Source of the DNA: Triticum aestivum
Taxonomy: Eukaryota; Streptophyta; Magnoliopsida; Poales; Poaceae
Reading direction: 5' to 3'
Assembly (NCBI RefSeq): GCF_018294505.1
Contig: NC_057800.1
Coordinates: 471,864,955 to 471,928,954 of the forward strand
Length of the DNA stretch: 64,000 nt
Part shown: positions 1 through 10,587 of the stretch, in pieces
How the letters are laid out: each line of letters begins with the position of its first letter
Numbering within the stretch: the first letter of the stretch is position 1
Position numbers and translations under genes: made by a program
The notes under the pieces: model-generated
What the model was told of the DNA's origin: nothing
Seen by the model: the letters and a program-made list of their open reading frames with translations, nothing else
The model's database searches: none

Positions 1-176
1 AACGTTTGCTTCCAACTAGAAATGATAAATAAAACTACGTTGTGGGTATGAAGTGGATAACTTTGTATGATATCGGAGAGCTAAAATATAAAAGTAGGTG
101 CTGTTATCATATAGTTAGAATATATTACTGAATATTATAAAATAGCGAGTGTGGAATAATGGTGGATCAGTGTGCG
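1..176 (-). repeat. Athila-like left LTR, piece 1
   Basis: Matches 30966-31137 of the right LTR with scattered substitutions. It is cut by the window edge on one side and by the Tat-like insertion at 177 on the other. The LTR resumes at 8309. Confidence 0.85.
172..176. repeat. Target site duplication GTGCG of the Tat-like element
   Basis: GTGCG at 172-176 is repeated exactly at 8304-8308, immediately outside the TG and CA ends of the inserted element. This fixes the insertion boundaries. Confidence 0.9.
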
Positions 177-1122
177 TGTCGGTGTTCTGGGAATGGGGGT
201 CCCCAGACTTGCTTGCCTGCGGCCTGCGGCGTGGCCCAAGTGGGGGCCTAGCATGGCCCATCTTCATCAGCTCAAGCTCAAGACCCTCGCGAGGGGCCAA
301 GCCTCGCGGGGCGGACGACCGGAAGCTTCCTCAGTGGCAGCCTCATCAGGTAGGCTCGCGAGGAGGTGGAGAGATCAAGGTAGGGGTACCTCGCGAGGAG
401 CCCATGACGCAAGCCATGACGATCGAGACCAGGCGGGCGCCAGGCGGGTGCAGGCCTACGCAGTGACCTTGTTTCCCCTTTGGTGCAAAGGGGGCAAGCA
501 CAGGCCAAGGCATCGGGCAAAGGTTGCCATTCCGGTGCAATAAGACCAAGACCAGCAGAGCGGCAAGACGGAGGTCACCATGGAGCCCAAGACGGCGTCA
601 TCACCAGTACTTTTGGCAGCCGAAGACCACCTTTGGTCAAGATAACTTGTACTAGATGTTCCCCTTCAAAATGGCCAATTGTTGGCGCCCTTCCCGCTCA
701 TTATTTGGGGAGAGGCCTAGGGCCTCTATAAATAGAGCTAGCCACCAGAGAGTAGAGACATCTAGAAAAACCCCGAGACATCCAGAAATCTGGTAGAGCC
801 CTAGCAGAGAAAGAGAGAGAGAGGCGACTAAACTCACCCTAGCAATTCATCGCACCAGCTCAAGAACACCTCTCGCGAGGTTGTTATTCCCTTGTACTGT
901 TCATCATCAGCCCCCTGAGGCAATCCACCATACCACACACTGGAGTAGGATATTACACCACAACGGTGGCCTGAACCAGTATAAACCTCGTGTCCCTTGT
1001 GTTGTTCGTTGTTTCCAGCTTAGATCACGCGAGGAGATTGGACATAGATCGATAGGGGAGAGATCTCCGCGCGCACCCCAGTGTTCGAACCTCAAGGGTC
1101 TGCGGGAACCCAAAATCCGACA
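177..1122 (+). repeat. 5' LTR of the Tat-like element
   Basis: Begins TGTCGGTGTTC and ends AATCCGACA. It aligns over its full length with 7373-8303, with point differences and small indels (for example near 436-462). A TATAAATA box lies at 727-734. It is followed directly by the primer-site-like sequence. Confidence 0.92.
727..734 (+). promoter_or_regulatory. LTR TATA box
   Basis: TATAAATA in a GC-rich context. The same box is conserved in the 3' LTR at 7911-7918. The transcription start is probably some 25-35 bases downstream, which is inference. Confidence 0.65.
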
Positions 1123-1142
1123 TTTGGCGCGCCAGGTAGGGG
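1123..1142 (+). other. Primer binding site of the Tat-like element
   Basis: Directly after the LTR end the sequence reads TTTGGCGCGCCAGGTAGGGG. The position and the TGGCGC start fit a tRNA primer site of a plant gypsy element. Which tRNA it matches was not determined. Confidence 0.6.
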
Positions 1143-1192
1143 TGCGCCGGAATCTTTCTTCCGCTGTTCGCGTGTGATCTTCTGTCGTGTCC

Positions 1193-1678
1193 ATGGCTGA
1201 CGCTCGTCGGGCTCGCACTAAGCGCCGGGCTGCTCTCGCCTCCCGCGTCGCCCAGACGGCGCCCGTCGGCGGACGCCCTCGTCGTTCCCCGTCGCATGCC
1301 GCCAACGCCGCCACCGGCCCGGCGGGGAACGAGCAGCAGGCCTCGTCCCAGCATCCTATGGTACGGCGGGGAGGCCGCACTGCCACACCGTCGCTGACTC
1401 TAGCCGCTTCGTCGTCCCACGCCCGTCGCGCCCCCACGGATGCGCATGCCGCGCTGCTCCTAGCAAGAGAGCTCTTGCACTACCGCCCCGTCGATGACCT
1501 CTACGAAGACTGGCTCGCCCGCATCGCCGAGCTCGTCAGCGCCGCAGGGGGCTCCCCCTTGCCGTCCCTCTCGCTACCTTGCCCTCCATTCCGCGTAGGA
1601 GGCAAGGATCAGGAAGTGCCTCCACCACCTCCTCCCCAAGGAGGTGCCCTGGCTCCAAAGCGCGCAGCCCCAGGGTGA
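1193..1678 (+). pseudogene. Tat-like gag fragment
   Basis: The first ATG after the LTR (1193) opens a frame of about 160 codons starting MADARRARTKRR. It is rich in Arg, Ala, Ser and Pro and includes a segment around HYRPVDDLYEDWL typical of the N-terminal part of this gag type. It stops at 1678, far short of a full gag, and the following sequence stays GC-rich in shifted frames, so frameshifts or deletions are likely. There is no zinc knuckle. In an intact element this would form the capsid. Here it is a remnant. Confidence 0.6.
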
Positions 1679-2266
1679 GACCCTCCGCGTCCAGCGCGTG
1701 CACAGCAAGAAAGGAGCTGCCAAGAGATCCCTCGTCCCCAAGAAGGCGCACGCGCGCTCCGGGGGCCGGCGCACCAAGATCGCGTCCCTGCACCTCCACG
1801 CCAAGACCCCATGTTGCTCCAAGCGGCGGCGCGCGGTAATCCCCAGGAGCAAGACCAGTACCAGCAAAAGGCACCGGTGGCCACAGCAGGCTGCCGTGCC
1901 CTCACCCTCGAGCTCATCGACTTCGAAGTCCCCCACATCCGTCTGCCATACAACGCCATCCTCGGGTACCTAGCCCTGGCCAAGTTCATGGCAGTGACTC
2001 ACCATGGATACAATGTCCTCAAGATGCCAGGAAGCGGTGGAGTCATCACCGTACCCTGTGAAGAAAGGGACGCAGTGTGTTCACTTGAGCGCGCATTCCA
2101 AGCCGCAGCAATCGAAGACCCGGACCGCAGAAACGGAAGACTTCCCGAGGCGACCCCCAAGAAGAAGAAGGCTTCGCCTGGCCCAAGCCATCAGGAGGCA
2201 GGCGCCTCCAGAGGTGTTGGGTCAGGATCTACGCCCAATCAGGGAGCGCCACCCTCTCTCACATAG
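1679..2266 (+). pseudogene. Tat-like protease-region remnant
   Basis: The frame 1811-2266 contains IDFEVPHIRLPYNAILG (YNAILG at 1949-1966) followed by ALAKFMAVTHHGYNVLKMPG and GVITV. This is the C-terminal half of the aspartic protease domain and the start of the link to reverse transcriptase in Tat-lineage pol. The catalytic DTG part is not visible upstream, where the sequence is GC-rich and frameshifted. Downstream the frame becomes Lys/Glu-rich and ends at 2266. It is non-functional as it stands. Confidence 0.65.
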
Positions 2267-2476
2267 GAAGGAGTGCCCGGCGCCCTCCTCAGGCAGGGCT
2301 CAGGGGCTCTTTCTTAGAGAGCCACCGACTTTGCCAAGGTCGCGAGGGAGGCGCTCGGGCACAACTTGGAGGGGTGCTTCTAGGCACGTTTCCCTCAAGA
2401 AGGTACAAGGCAAGGAAGACCAAACCCTCAGGAGTTCATTGCAAGCAACACTCAGGAGCTACAGGAGTCGAGAGTC

Positions 2477-2683
2477 ATGTGCGGCAGCCGTCGCTTGCCC
2501 GCCATGGCCCCACATCCAGGCGAGGATAGTGGGCTGCGCGTCTGCGTCGACGTGCTAGGGCTCAACCAAGCCGTGTCTCAGGAGCGCCTCTGGCCTTCGC
2601 GCGTGGGGCGTTGCGAGGGTCCACCTCACAGCTACGTTCGCATGCCTTTCGGCCTGCCAAACGCGGTCGCCACTCATTAGCGC
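2477..2683 (+). pseudogene. Tat-like reverse transcriptase remnant with internal deletion
   Basis: Two reverse transcriptase motifs sit almost side by side: LRVCVDVLGLNQAV (normally around RMCVDYRDLNKA) and SYVRMPFGLPNAVATH (normally YVTMPFGLKNAGATY). In an intact enzyme they are separated by roughly 50 residues carrying part of the palm domain, so an internal deletion has occurred. A TAG stop at 2678-2680 replaces a codon just after ATH. The YVDD active site, RNase H and integrase are absent downstream. Confidence 0.7.
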
Positions 2684-3836
2684 TTGCTGAGGAGCATTTT
2701 GGAGGCTCAGGAGGTCAGGCATCATGCGGTCGTGGCGGAGATGGAGATGGCTCTCGGAGACCCACCTGTGCCCGCAGAGCCTCCCGAGGTTCCTGGGCCT
2801 GGGGGCTTCTAAGGGTCGACGTCTTCATCGCGCATCGCCTGCTTCTTCAACATCACTCCATCTTCAACGGCAGCAGGTGACATCTTTCTAAGTTCCGTTT
2901 TTAGCTGGGAGCGCCCACAGGGCCGCATTATTCCCAGGTCATGTGGGTCCGTCCCTGCGACATGTATCCGTTTGCTTATGCTCTTTACTTAGCTTGTTGG
3001 GGGCGCCCCTCGGGCTGCATCATCCCCGAGCTGCTCGGCCCTGGCCCTGCGGCATTTGCCTTTCCCGCGTCTACTTAAAATGAATTTGCTCTTTCGCGCT
3101 CAATTATCACCTGCTGCTTATCGCGGACTTCTCCGCTTTCATGCAAAGCGCTTGCATGTTAAAAGGGGGGTACCTGAGCATCGCGACTCATGGACTCCTA
3201 CTGGCTCTCCAGCCCTCACCCCCTGGCCTTGACCCACGGCATCGCAACCTGTCATACCAGCAGCGGCTGAGCTCGCTTGAGGGCCGGGACCTAAGGACGT
3301 AGAGCATTTGCATCCTAACCACCCTGCAGGAACACACCATTGATAAAGGCCCAGAGCCAGGCGCAACCCGCCTCGAGGTAGGGCCTCGTGAGTCCCGCGC
3401 TGGCTCACGAGTGCCCAGATACACCTCTCCTAGCTCTACCATGTCGGCCACGTGTCAGGGCGGGGCTGTACACGCCCCGAGGGCTCCTCCCGGAGGGGAG
3501 CCCCCTCCCACGTACCAGTGGAAGCACCATGCTCCGTGCTGGCTGACGACACTGCCGAGGAGCGGCTATGCCCGTACACATACGGAAGCGCTATGCTCCG
3601 CGCTGGTGATAAACAACTGAGGGCGGCCTCCGGCCGTACCAACCTCAGGGAGCCCAGAGCTCAGTGTCCGGCACCATCGCAACGCCTCCCCTCGGGAGCG
3701 CTGCGCGAGGGGGCTGGGCACGGGGGCTACGCCCAGGCCTCGCCTAAGTGCACGCCACACAGCCAGGTCCCTCGGACCTGGTCGTCACGTGCCCCTCCCC
3801 AAGCGGAGCCAAGGTATGGAAACCCGTTTGAACGTC
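2684..3836 (+). other. Non-coding part of the Tat-like element after the pol remnant
   Basis: After the reverse transcriptase remnant a short frame runs to a TAA near 2812 (ending PPEVPGPGGF). I cannot assign it to a domain. The rest is GC-rich and has no plausible long gene. It contains a diverged copy of the core of the tandem repeat that follows (GAGCATCGCGACTCATGGACTCC near 3176) and a partly duplicated stretch at about 3520-3610 (AAGCACCATGCTCCGTGCTGG and a similar copy). Confidence 0.5.
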
Positions 3837-4345
3837 AAGGGGGACTCCTGAGCATCGCGACTCAGGAGCCTAACTTGCCCCATAGCCCCTCACTCCTTAG
3901 TCCCGTCCTGGTTTCCGGTCGGGGCTAACGCTGGGTGAGGTACGCACGGGGCCGGGCCCTGCCTACGCAGAATGATCAATCCACTCCTTGTTTCCCCCTT
4001 TCCTACTTGTTGCTTGTGCATCAAGGGGGACTCCTGAGCATCACGACTCAGGAGCCTAACTTGCCCCGTAGCCCCTCACTCCTTAGTCCCGTCCTGGTTT
4101 CCGGTCGGCGCTAACGTTGGGTGAGGTACGCTTGGGGCCGGGCCCTGCCGACGCAGAACGATCAATCCACTCCTCGTTCCCCCCTTTCCTACTTGTTGCT
4201 TGTGCTTCAAGGCGGACTCCTGAGCATCGCGACTCAGGAGCCTAGCTTGCCACGTAGCCCCTCACTCCTTAGTCCCGTCCTGGTTTCCGGTTGGGGCTAA
4301 CGCTGGGTGAGGTATGCGCGGGGCCGGGCCCTGCCGATGTAGAGC
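3837..4345. repeat. Tandem repeat, about 186-bp unit, 2.7 copies
   Basis: Three consecutive copies start near 3837, 4023 and 4209. Each begins with a near-palindromic core, CTCCTGAGCATCGCGACTC followed by AGGAG, and contains CACTCCTTAGTCCCGTCCTGG and GGGCCGGGCCCTGCC. The third copy is truncated. The block lies between the pol remnant and the 3' end of the antisense gene. Tandem repeats in this part of Tat-lineage elements are known. Confidence 0.9.
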
Positions 4346-4502
4346 GCGAGCAAGTAGGGGAGAAAAATGCAAATTCCAGGAAATTCAAAGCAAATATTAC
4401 AAGCTATAGATTGTTTTTACGACGCCAAACACAAGTTTAAACGCCTCCGCACGGCATGGTGCATGTTGCAGGAATAAAAACAGGACAGAAGCCATGAAGG
4501 GA

Positions 4503-7072
4503 TCACTCTCCAGTGGAGTCGCCTCCTGGGGCCGCGGAGCTGGCGGCACCGCGCCCGGGCAAGATGCTAAAGGCGCGGAACCTCCCCAGCAAAGCTTCGG
4601 CTTGGCCTTCCACGGCCTCAGCGGCAGCGGCGGCAAGGTCGCCACTCACGGACTCTAGCAGGCTATCGAGGTCGATGTTCGGGTCCCGTAGGTAGACGTG
4701 GTTGAGGACACGCGTCAGCGCCGTTGAAGACAGGGCGCGCGCCTCGGCCTCGGCCGTGGGGCAAAGGCCGTCTACGACATCTTCAAGCGCACGGACCAGG
4801 AAGGGAAGCAGCTTGGCAGGGTCGTCCTCTGCGCTGGCCAGCGGCTCCTCCAAGCCGCTCTCGTAAAGCGTCTTCAGCACGGCACGAGCCCTCTTCTCCA
4901 TCTTCGCGAAGGCCACCCGATCCTCCGCCAGGACCTTCGCCTTGGCGTCCAGCTCGGCTCTCTCCGCCTGCAGCGACCGCTCCAATGTCTCCAGTTCGCC
5001 GTGGCGGTCATCGAGCTTGGCGTCCCGGTCCTTGACGGCAGCCTCCCGAGCCTTCATCTCCTTCTCCTTCTCCTAGCGGCCATGGACCTCCTTGGCGAGC
5101 TCGTCGTGCAAGCCTTGCAGCTCGACCTCCATCTCCTTGCAGCGAGCCTTGGCAGCCACAGCGTCGCCCAAGGCAGCATCGCGGGCGGCCTTGGCTTGGT
5201 TGGCGGCCTACTTCTCCCCATCGGAGGCCACCACAGCCTGGCTCAACGCTGCTCGGACAGAGGCAGCAGAACGGGCCCAGCCAGAAGCTAGCTCCAGGTG
5301 TCCGGCCGCTAGGCGAGGGTCTGCGCTCAGAAGATCCTCCGCGGCTAACTCAGTTCGCTGGCGACCTGGTCCAGGATGGTGGCAGAGGAAGCAGAAGAGG
5401 CGAGAACCAGTGGAGCGGGCGAAGAAGACGGCGGCGTGATCACGGTTTGGCAGGAAGGAACCCCCTGGGCCTTGGTCGCCCCAGCTGCAGCATCAAGCAC
5501 AATCGACTCAAGGCGTCCCAGGCGGCCTCGCAAGGACGATCGGACCAGGGAGTCACGAGCTGCGCCGTCTTCCTCCCCAGCGGACGAAGGCACCGCCCCG
5601 GCAGATGGACTCGCCCCAAGCGGAGCCGCGGAAGCCCCTCTCAACCTCTTCGCCGCAGGTGCCGGCCTGACAAGAGAATATGGATGTCAAGCCTCGGCGG
5701 CAGAAACAAAGCAAAGCAGGAATCAAGCACTTACTGGTCGTCGCTCACGGACCCAAGCAACTTCTGGCCGAACTTGAAGCCTGAGAGCTTGCAGCTTGGG
5801 TTAGCCTCGGGAGGCCCGGAAGCAGAAGCCACGTCGGGAGGGCTGGGGCTGGCTTCAGACCGCCCAGGGATCGGAGCGGACCCTGGGGGAACCAGCCCCG
5901 ACCTGCCCTTCCTTGTGACCAAGGGAGAGTCCTCCCCTCCTCGCCCGGCGCCGGCATCGTCATCATCTGGCATGGAGCGGAGGGCCCGAGTCCTGAGCCG
6001 AGGGAGGGACTCCCCCAACTCCTCGCCAGTCGCCTCGAAGACAGACTCTTCCTCCTCCACATCTTCTTCCTCCTCACTCCCGCTGGAGCTGCCAGAGGAC
6101 ACGTCCACCATCGCCAGCGCCGCAAGATCCTCGGGAGCTACCACGGGCACCAGCCCCTCACCGTTAAAGGTGCGCATGGCGTTCACCGCCTGCTCCCAGA
6201 CGTCACGAAGGAATAGGGGGACAGGGGCGCCCACCGGCTTCGCCACATCTCCCCCAACCAAGGAATGGAGGGCCGCGACCAGATTTTCATCGGCCAGGGC
6301 CTCAGAGCTTAGGGGCAAGGCGGCGCCCGCTTCCCCAAGCCTCCACAACGGGAGCGAGTGCTCCTGGAGCGGAGCCACCCGGTGCTCCCAGAACTCCCTC
6401 TGGAGCGTGGCTCCAGTCAGCTTCGCCGCCCCCAAGTTGCTCGGCCTCAGGTCCGTGTTCATCCTCTTCAGCATCGCCCTCGCACGGGGGTCGACGAGCT
6501 CCGCGCAGGACTGCGCGTCGACAGCCTTGGGCTGCCCCGTGGGCAACACCAGACGGGGGTGGAGGCGCCCGACGTCCACCATGACCCACTTGCTCCGGAA
6601 GCCTTCGATCCTCTTCCAAGGCTTCAAGATAGCATTGGAATTGGAGTACGCGATGAAGCTCGCACATGCGGAGACATGGACACCAAAAACCCAGAGGGAA
6701 AAATAGTGATGCAACAAGGCCACCGAGGGCTTTACCCCGACGTGATCCTCACAGTAGTAAGCAAAAAATCGCCAGGAGAAGAACGGAGTTTGGGTGGAGG
6801 TGCAGAGCCTGCAAGTTGTACTGTCGGAGGACAACAAAGAAGAACTCAGAGAAAGGAGGCACCAGACCGGCGACAATGGCGCTCACAAAGAGCGGATAGA
6901 AGGTGCTCCCCTTGACTTCACGCTGGTCGAAGCTGGCCTTGAGCACAGTCGCCCCCTTGCTGCTCTGTGCCACCGTCATCAGGCGCGTAAGGGCGAGGTT
7001 CTTCTCCGACAGGTTCGGGGAATCCAGGGCCGGCGAGTACCAGGCCTCGGTCGGGGACTTGCGAGGCGCCAT
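4503..7072 (-). pseudogene. Antisense gene of the Tat-like element (putative gypsy-type transposon domain, coiled-coil C-terminus)
   Basis: The minus-strand start is the ATG at 7072-7070 (MAPRKSPTEAW). The N-terminal part (to about 6500) resembles the plant 'putative gypsy type transposon' domain (Transposase_28), with LHLHPNSVLLLAIF followed by FAYYCEDHVGVKPSVALL and a KPWKRIEGFRSKWVMVD segment. Then come a Ser/Glu-rich acidic stretch (about 6045-6115), a basic KRLR, and a long Ala/Glu/Lys coiled coil (about 5290-4800) ending at a stop at 4503. Lesions are a frameshift near 6765-6780, a frame change near 5345-5390, and in-frame TAG stops near 5208 and 5072. A 68-bp intron is predicted at 5734-5667. 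Antisense genes between pol and the 3' LTR are known in Tat elements such as Grande and RIRE2. Their function is unresolved. Confidence 0.72.
5667..5734 (-). other. Predicted intron in the antisense gene
   Basis: On the minus strand the sequence CGACCA is followed by GTAAGTGCTTG (intron start at 5734), and the intron ends TCTCTTGTCAG at 5667. Removing 68 bp joins the frame ending SVSDD to one continuing PAPAAKRLRGAS. Unspliced, the frame stops at the TAA overlapping the donor. No transcript was available to check it. Confidence 0.6.
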
Positions 7073-7354
7073 GGCGTGCCGGATTAGAAGGATTGAGACA
7101 GATCTGGAGGATTTCGGAAGCAAGAAGGAGGACAGCAAGAAAGGGGATCTGGAGCGAGGCGAAGGAGAACAAAGCAAGTAAGTCTGGCCCGGGCACCTCT
7201 TTTGTCAGATGGATAGTTGCCAAGGTGTCGTGGGGAAGCGCAGACGCCCACGTCCAATCAATCGCCACGTGGTGCCCAAGGCCGCAGGCTGTTAGGGCCC
7301 GCGGCGCTCCGCGCTTGCCCCTTCGTTTCCCTGCTGGGCCAAGCCCGGGCGCGC
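7073..7354 (-). other. Leader region of the antisense gene
   Basis: Read on the minus strand, this is pyrimidine-rich just upstream of the ATG, as in many plant 5' leaders. I see no clear TATA box. Promoter activity could come from here or from the adjacent LTR in reverse; both are speculation. Confidence 0.35.
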
Positions 7355-7372
7355 CTTGGGCCCGGGGGCTAC
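7355..7372 (+). other. Polypurine-type tract of the Tat-like element
   Basis: TTGGGCCCGGGGGCTAC lies immediately before the 3' LTR, where the plus-strand primer should be. It is G-rich but interrupted by pyrimidines, so the exact priming site is uncertain. Confidence 0.5.
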
Positions 7373-8303
7373 TATCGGTGTTCTGGGAACGGGGGTCCCC
7401 AGACTTGCCTGCCTGCGGCCTGCGGCGTTGTCCAAGTGGGGGCCCAGCGCGGCCCATCTTCATCAGATCAAGCTCAAGACCCTTGCGAGGGGCCAAGCCT
7501 CACGGGGCGGACGACCGGAAGCTTCCTCAGTGGCAGCCTCATCAGACAGGCTCGCGAGGAGGCGGAGAGATCAAGGCAGGGGTACCTCGCGAGGAGCCCG
7601 TGACGCAAGCCATGACGATCGAGACCAGGCGGGCGCCGGCCTGCGCAGTGTCCTTGTTTCCCCTTTGATGCAAAGGGGGCAAGCATAGGCCAAGGCATCG
7701 GGCAATGGTTGCCATTACGGTGCAACGAGACCAAGACCAGCAGAGCGGCAGGACGGAGGTCACCGTGGAGCCCAAGATGGTGTCATCACCAGTACTTTTG
7801 GCAGCCGAAGACCACCTTTGGTCAGGATAACTTGTACTAGATGTTCCCCTTCAAAATGGCCAATTGTTGGCACCCTTCCCGGTCATTATTTGGGAGAGGC
7901 CCTGTGCCTCTATAAATAGAGCCAGCCACCACAAAGTAGAGACATCTAGAAAACCCCAAGACATCCAGAAATCTGGTAGAGCCCTAGCAGAGAAAGAGAG
8001 AGAGGCGGCTGAAGTCACCCTAGCAGTTCATCGCACCAGCTCAAGAACACCTCTCGCGAGGCTGTTATTCCCTTGTACTATTCATCATCAGCCCCCTGAG
8101 GCAATCCACCACACCACACACTGGAGTAGGGTATTACACCACAACGGTGGCCCGAACCAGTATAATCCTCATGTCCCTTGTGTTGTTCGTTGTTTCCAGC
8201 TTAGATCACGTGAGGAGATTGGACGTAGATCGGTAGGGGAGAGATCTTCGCGCTCACCCCAGTGTTCGAACCTCAAGGGTCTGCCGGAACCCGAAATCCG
8301 ACA
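7373..8303 (+). repeat. 3' LTR of the Tat-like element
   Basis: Aligns with 177-1122. It starts TATCGGTGTTC, so the canonical TG end has become TA, and ends AAATCCGACA. A TATAAATA box is at 7911-7918. It is followed by the target duplication GTGCG. Confidence 0.92.
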
Positions 8304-9420
8304 GTGCGGAATTGTCTTAGGCAATTGTAACAAGACCGATAATCACTATTGCAGTTTCATATGAGGGAGAGACATAAGCTAACATACTTTCTCTACTTGG
8401 ATCATATGCACTTATGATTGGAACTCTAGCAAGCATCCGCAACTACTAAAGATCATTAAGGTAAAGCCCAACCATAGCATTAAAGCATCAAGTCCTCTTT
8501 ATTCCCATACGCAACAACCCCCTTACTTGGGTTTGTGTTTCAGTCACTCACCAACCCACTATAAGTGAATCATGAACGTATTGCAACACCCTACAGTGGG
8601 AATCCCTCACACTTGCGTGACACGGAGGGCACCATAGGACAACATCAAAGTAAAACATACAACTCATACCAATCTAGGTCATCAATCAACCCAAAGACAA
8701 AAGATATCTACTCAAAACATCATAGGATGGCAACACATCACTGGATCATAATATGTGGCATAAAGCACCATGCTCAAGTAGGGATTACAGTGGGGTGAGG
8801 GAGAGTGGACCGCGTAAAAGAGATGAGGATGGTGATGATGATGGTGATGTTGATGAAGACGATCACCACGGCGATGATTCCCCTCCCGATGGCACTCCGG
8901 TGCCACAGAGAGTGAGGAGGAGAGGTTCTCCCCCTTGTGCTTCATCCTCCATGGCCTCCCCCCTAGATGGGGATAGGATCTCCCTCTGGTCCTTGGCCTT
9001 CATAGTGATGATGGCCCCTTCGGGATCCTCCTCCATGCCCTCCAGTGATGATGGCCCACTCCGACAGGGTGCCAGAGAGGGCCTAGATTGGTCTTCGGTG
9101 GCTACGGAGGCTTCTGGCGGCAGAACTCCCGATCTAGGTTAATTTTCTGAGGCTCTATATTTATAGGAATTTTTGGCGTCAGTCTCACGTCAAGGAGCTG
9201 CCCGAGCCGCCCACGAGGTAGGCCCACGCGCCTGGGGGGGGGGGGGCGCCCCCACCCTCATGGATGCCTTGGGACTCTTCTGGCCCAACTCTTTTACTCC
9301 GGGGTCTTCTTTTGGTCCATAAAAAATCATCAAAAATCGGTACGTCAATTGTACCCCGTTTGATATTCCTTTTCTGTAAAACTCAAAAACAAGGAAAAAA
9401 CATAAACTGGCACTGGGCTC
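8304..9420 (-). repeat. Athila-like left LTR, piece 2
   Basis: After the duplicated GTGCG this matches 31137-32255 of the right LTR, including a GATGATG-rich stretch (8825-8880) and a G run near 9234-9246. It is cut at 9420 by the Angela-like element. Short frames in it are LTR sequence, not genes. Confidence 0.9.
9416..9420. repeat. Target site duplication GGCTC of the Angela-like element
   Basis: GGCTC at 9416-9420 is repeated at 26690-26694, just outside the TGTTGG and CCAACA ends. Confidence 0.92.
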
Positions 9421-10587
9421 TGTTGGGGATCGTAGCAGAAATTTAAAATTTTCTACGCATCACCAAGATCAATCTATGGAGTAATCTAGCAACGAGGGGA
9501 AGGAGAGTGCATCTACATACCCTTGTAGATCGCTAAGCGAAAGCGTTCAAGTGAACGGGGTTGATGGAGTCGTACTCATCGTGATCCAAATCACCGATGA
9601 TCCTAGCGCCGAACGGACGGCACCTCCGCGTTCAACACACATACGGAACGGAGACGTCTCCCATGCCTTGATCCAGCAAGGAGGAAGGAGAGGTTGAGGA
9701 AGAGAGTCCAACAGCAGCACGACGGCGTGGTGGTGATGGAGTGGCAGTTCTCCCGCAGGGCTTCGCCAAGCTCACGCGGAGGAGGAGAGGTATTGGAGGG
9801 GAGAGGCTGCGCCAGGTTCAAGGGTGTGGCCGCCCTCCCACCCCTCCACTATTTATAGGTGGGGAGAGAGGGGGCCGGCCCCCCTAGATCCCATCTAGGG
9901 TTGGGGGCGGCGGCCAAGGGGGGGAGGAGTGCCTCCCAAGTCAAGTGGAGGCCCACCCCCTTAGGGTTTCCCCTCTCCCATGTGCATGGGCCTTGGGGGG
10001 CTGGTGCCCTAGGCCCATTAAGGTTAGGGTGCCCCCCTACAGCCCATGCTGCTGTATTGTACATGGTGGAACATTTTTTGGACCCCTCCGGAAACCTCTG
10101 GAACCTTCCGGAAGCTTCCCGGTACAATACCGGAAAAAACCGAACTTTTCCCGGAACCCGAACAACAACTTTCCATATATAAATCTTTACCTCCGGACCA
10201 TTCCGGAACTCCTCGTGACGTCCGGGATCTCATCCGGGACTCTGAACAACATTCGGTAATCACATACAAGTATTCCTAATAACCCTAGCATCATCGAACC
10301 TTAAGTGTGTAGACCCTACGGGTTCGGGAACCATGCAGACATGACCGAGACAACTCTCCGGCCAATAACCAACAGCGGGATCTGGATACCCATGTTGGCT
10401 CCCACATGTTCCACGATGATCTCATCGGATGAACCACGATGTCAAGGATTCAATCAATCCTGTATCCAATTCCCTTTGTCCAGCGGTATTGTACTTGCTC
10501 GAGATTCGATCGTCGGTATCCCGATACCTTGTTCAATCTCGTTACCGGCAAGTCTCTTTACACGTTCCATAACACATCATCCCGTGA
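9421..10587 (-). repeat. Angela-like 3' LTR, outer piece
   Basis: Aligns with 24943-26119 of the other LTR with a few percent differences by eye. It is interrupted at 10587 and resumes at 19398. The two pieces total 1738 bp against 1747 bp for the intact LTR. Confidence 0.92.
10583..10587. repeat. Target site duplication CGTGA of the Tekay-like element
   Basis: CGTGA at 10583-10587 and 19393-19397 flanks an element beginning TGTCACGACC and ending GTGTCACA. Confidence 0.92.

Larger units (their letters stand above)
177..8303 (+). mobile_element. Tat-like Ty3/gypsy element, pol largely deleted, with antisense gene
   Basis: An 8.1-kb element with two LTRs (177-1122 and 7373-8303), a primer-site-like sequence after the first and a G-rich tract before the second. 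Between them lie decayed gag, protease and reverse transcriptase remnants on the plus strand, a 186-bp tandem repeat block, and a minus-strand gene resembling the antisense genes of Tat-lineage elements. Integrase, RNase H and most of the reverse transcriptase are missing, so it cannot be autonomous. Assignment to the Tat lineage is by protein motifs and the antisense gene; the family name is not assigned. Confidence 0.8.

Noticed and set aside
5447..6706. Open plus-strand frame of about 420 codons
   Set aside because: It is the opposite-strand shadow of the antisense gene in GC-rich sequence: no domain is recognised, and the minus-strand frame carries the known motifs.
8825..8880. GATGATG-rich stretch as an independent microsatellite
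   Set aside because: It is present at the same place in the other Athila-like LTR (31668-31710), so it is part of the LTR.
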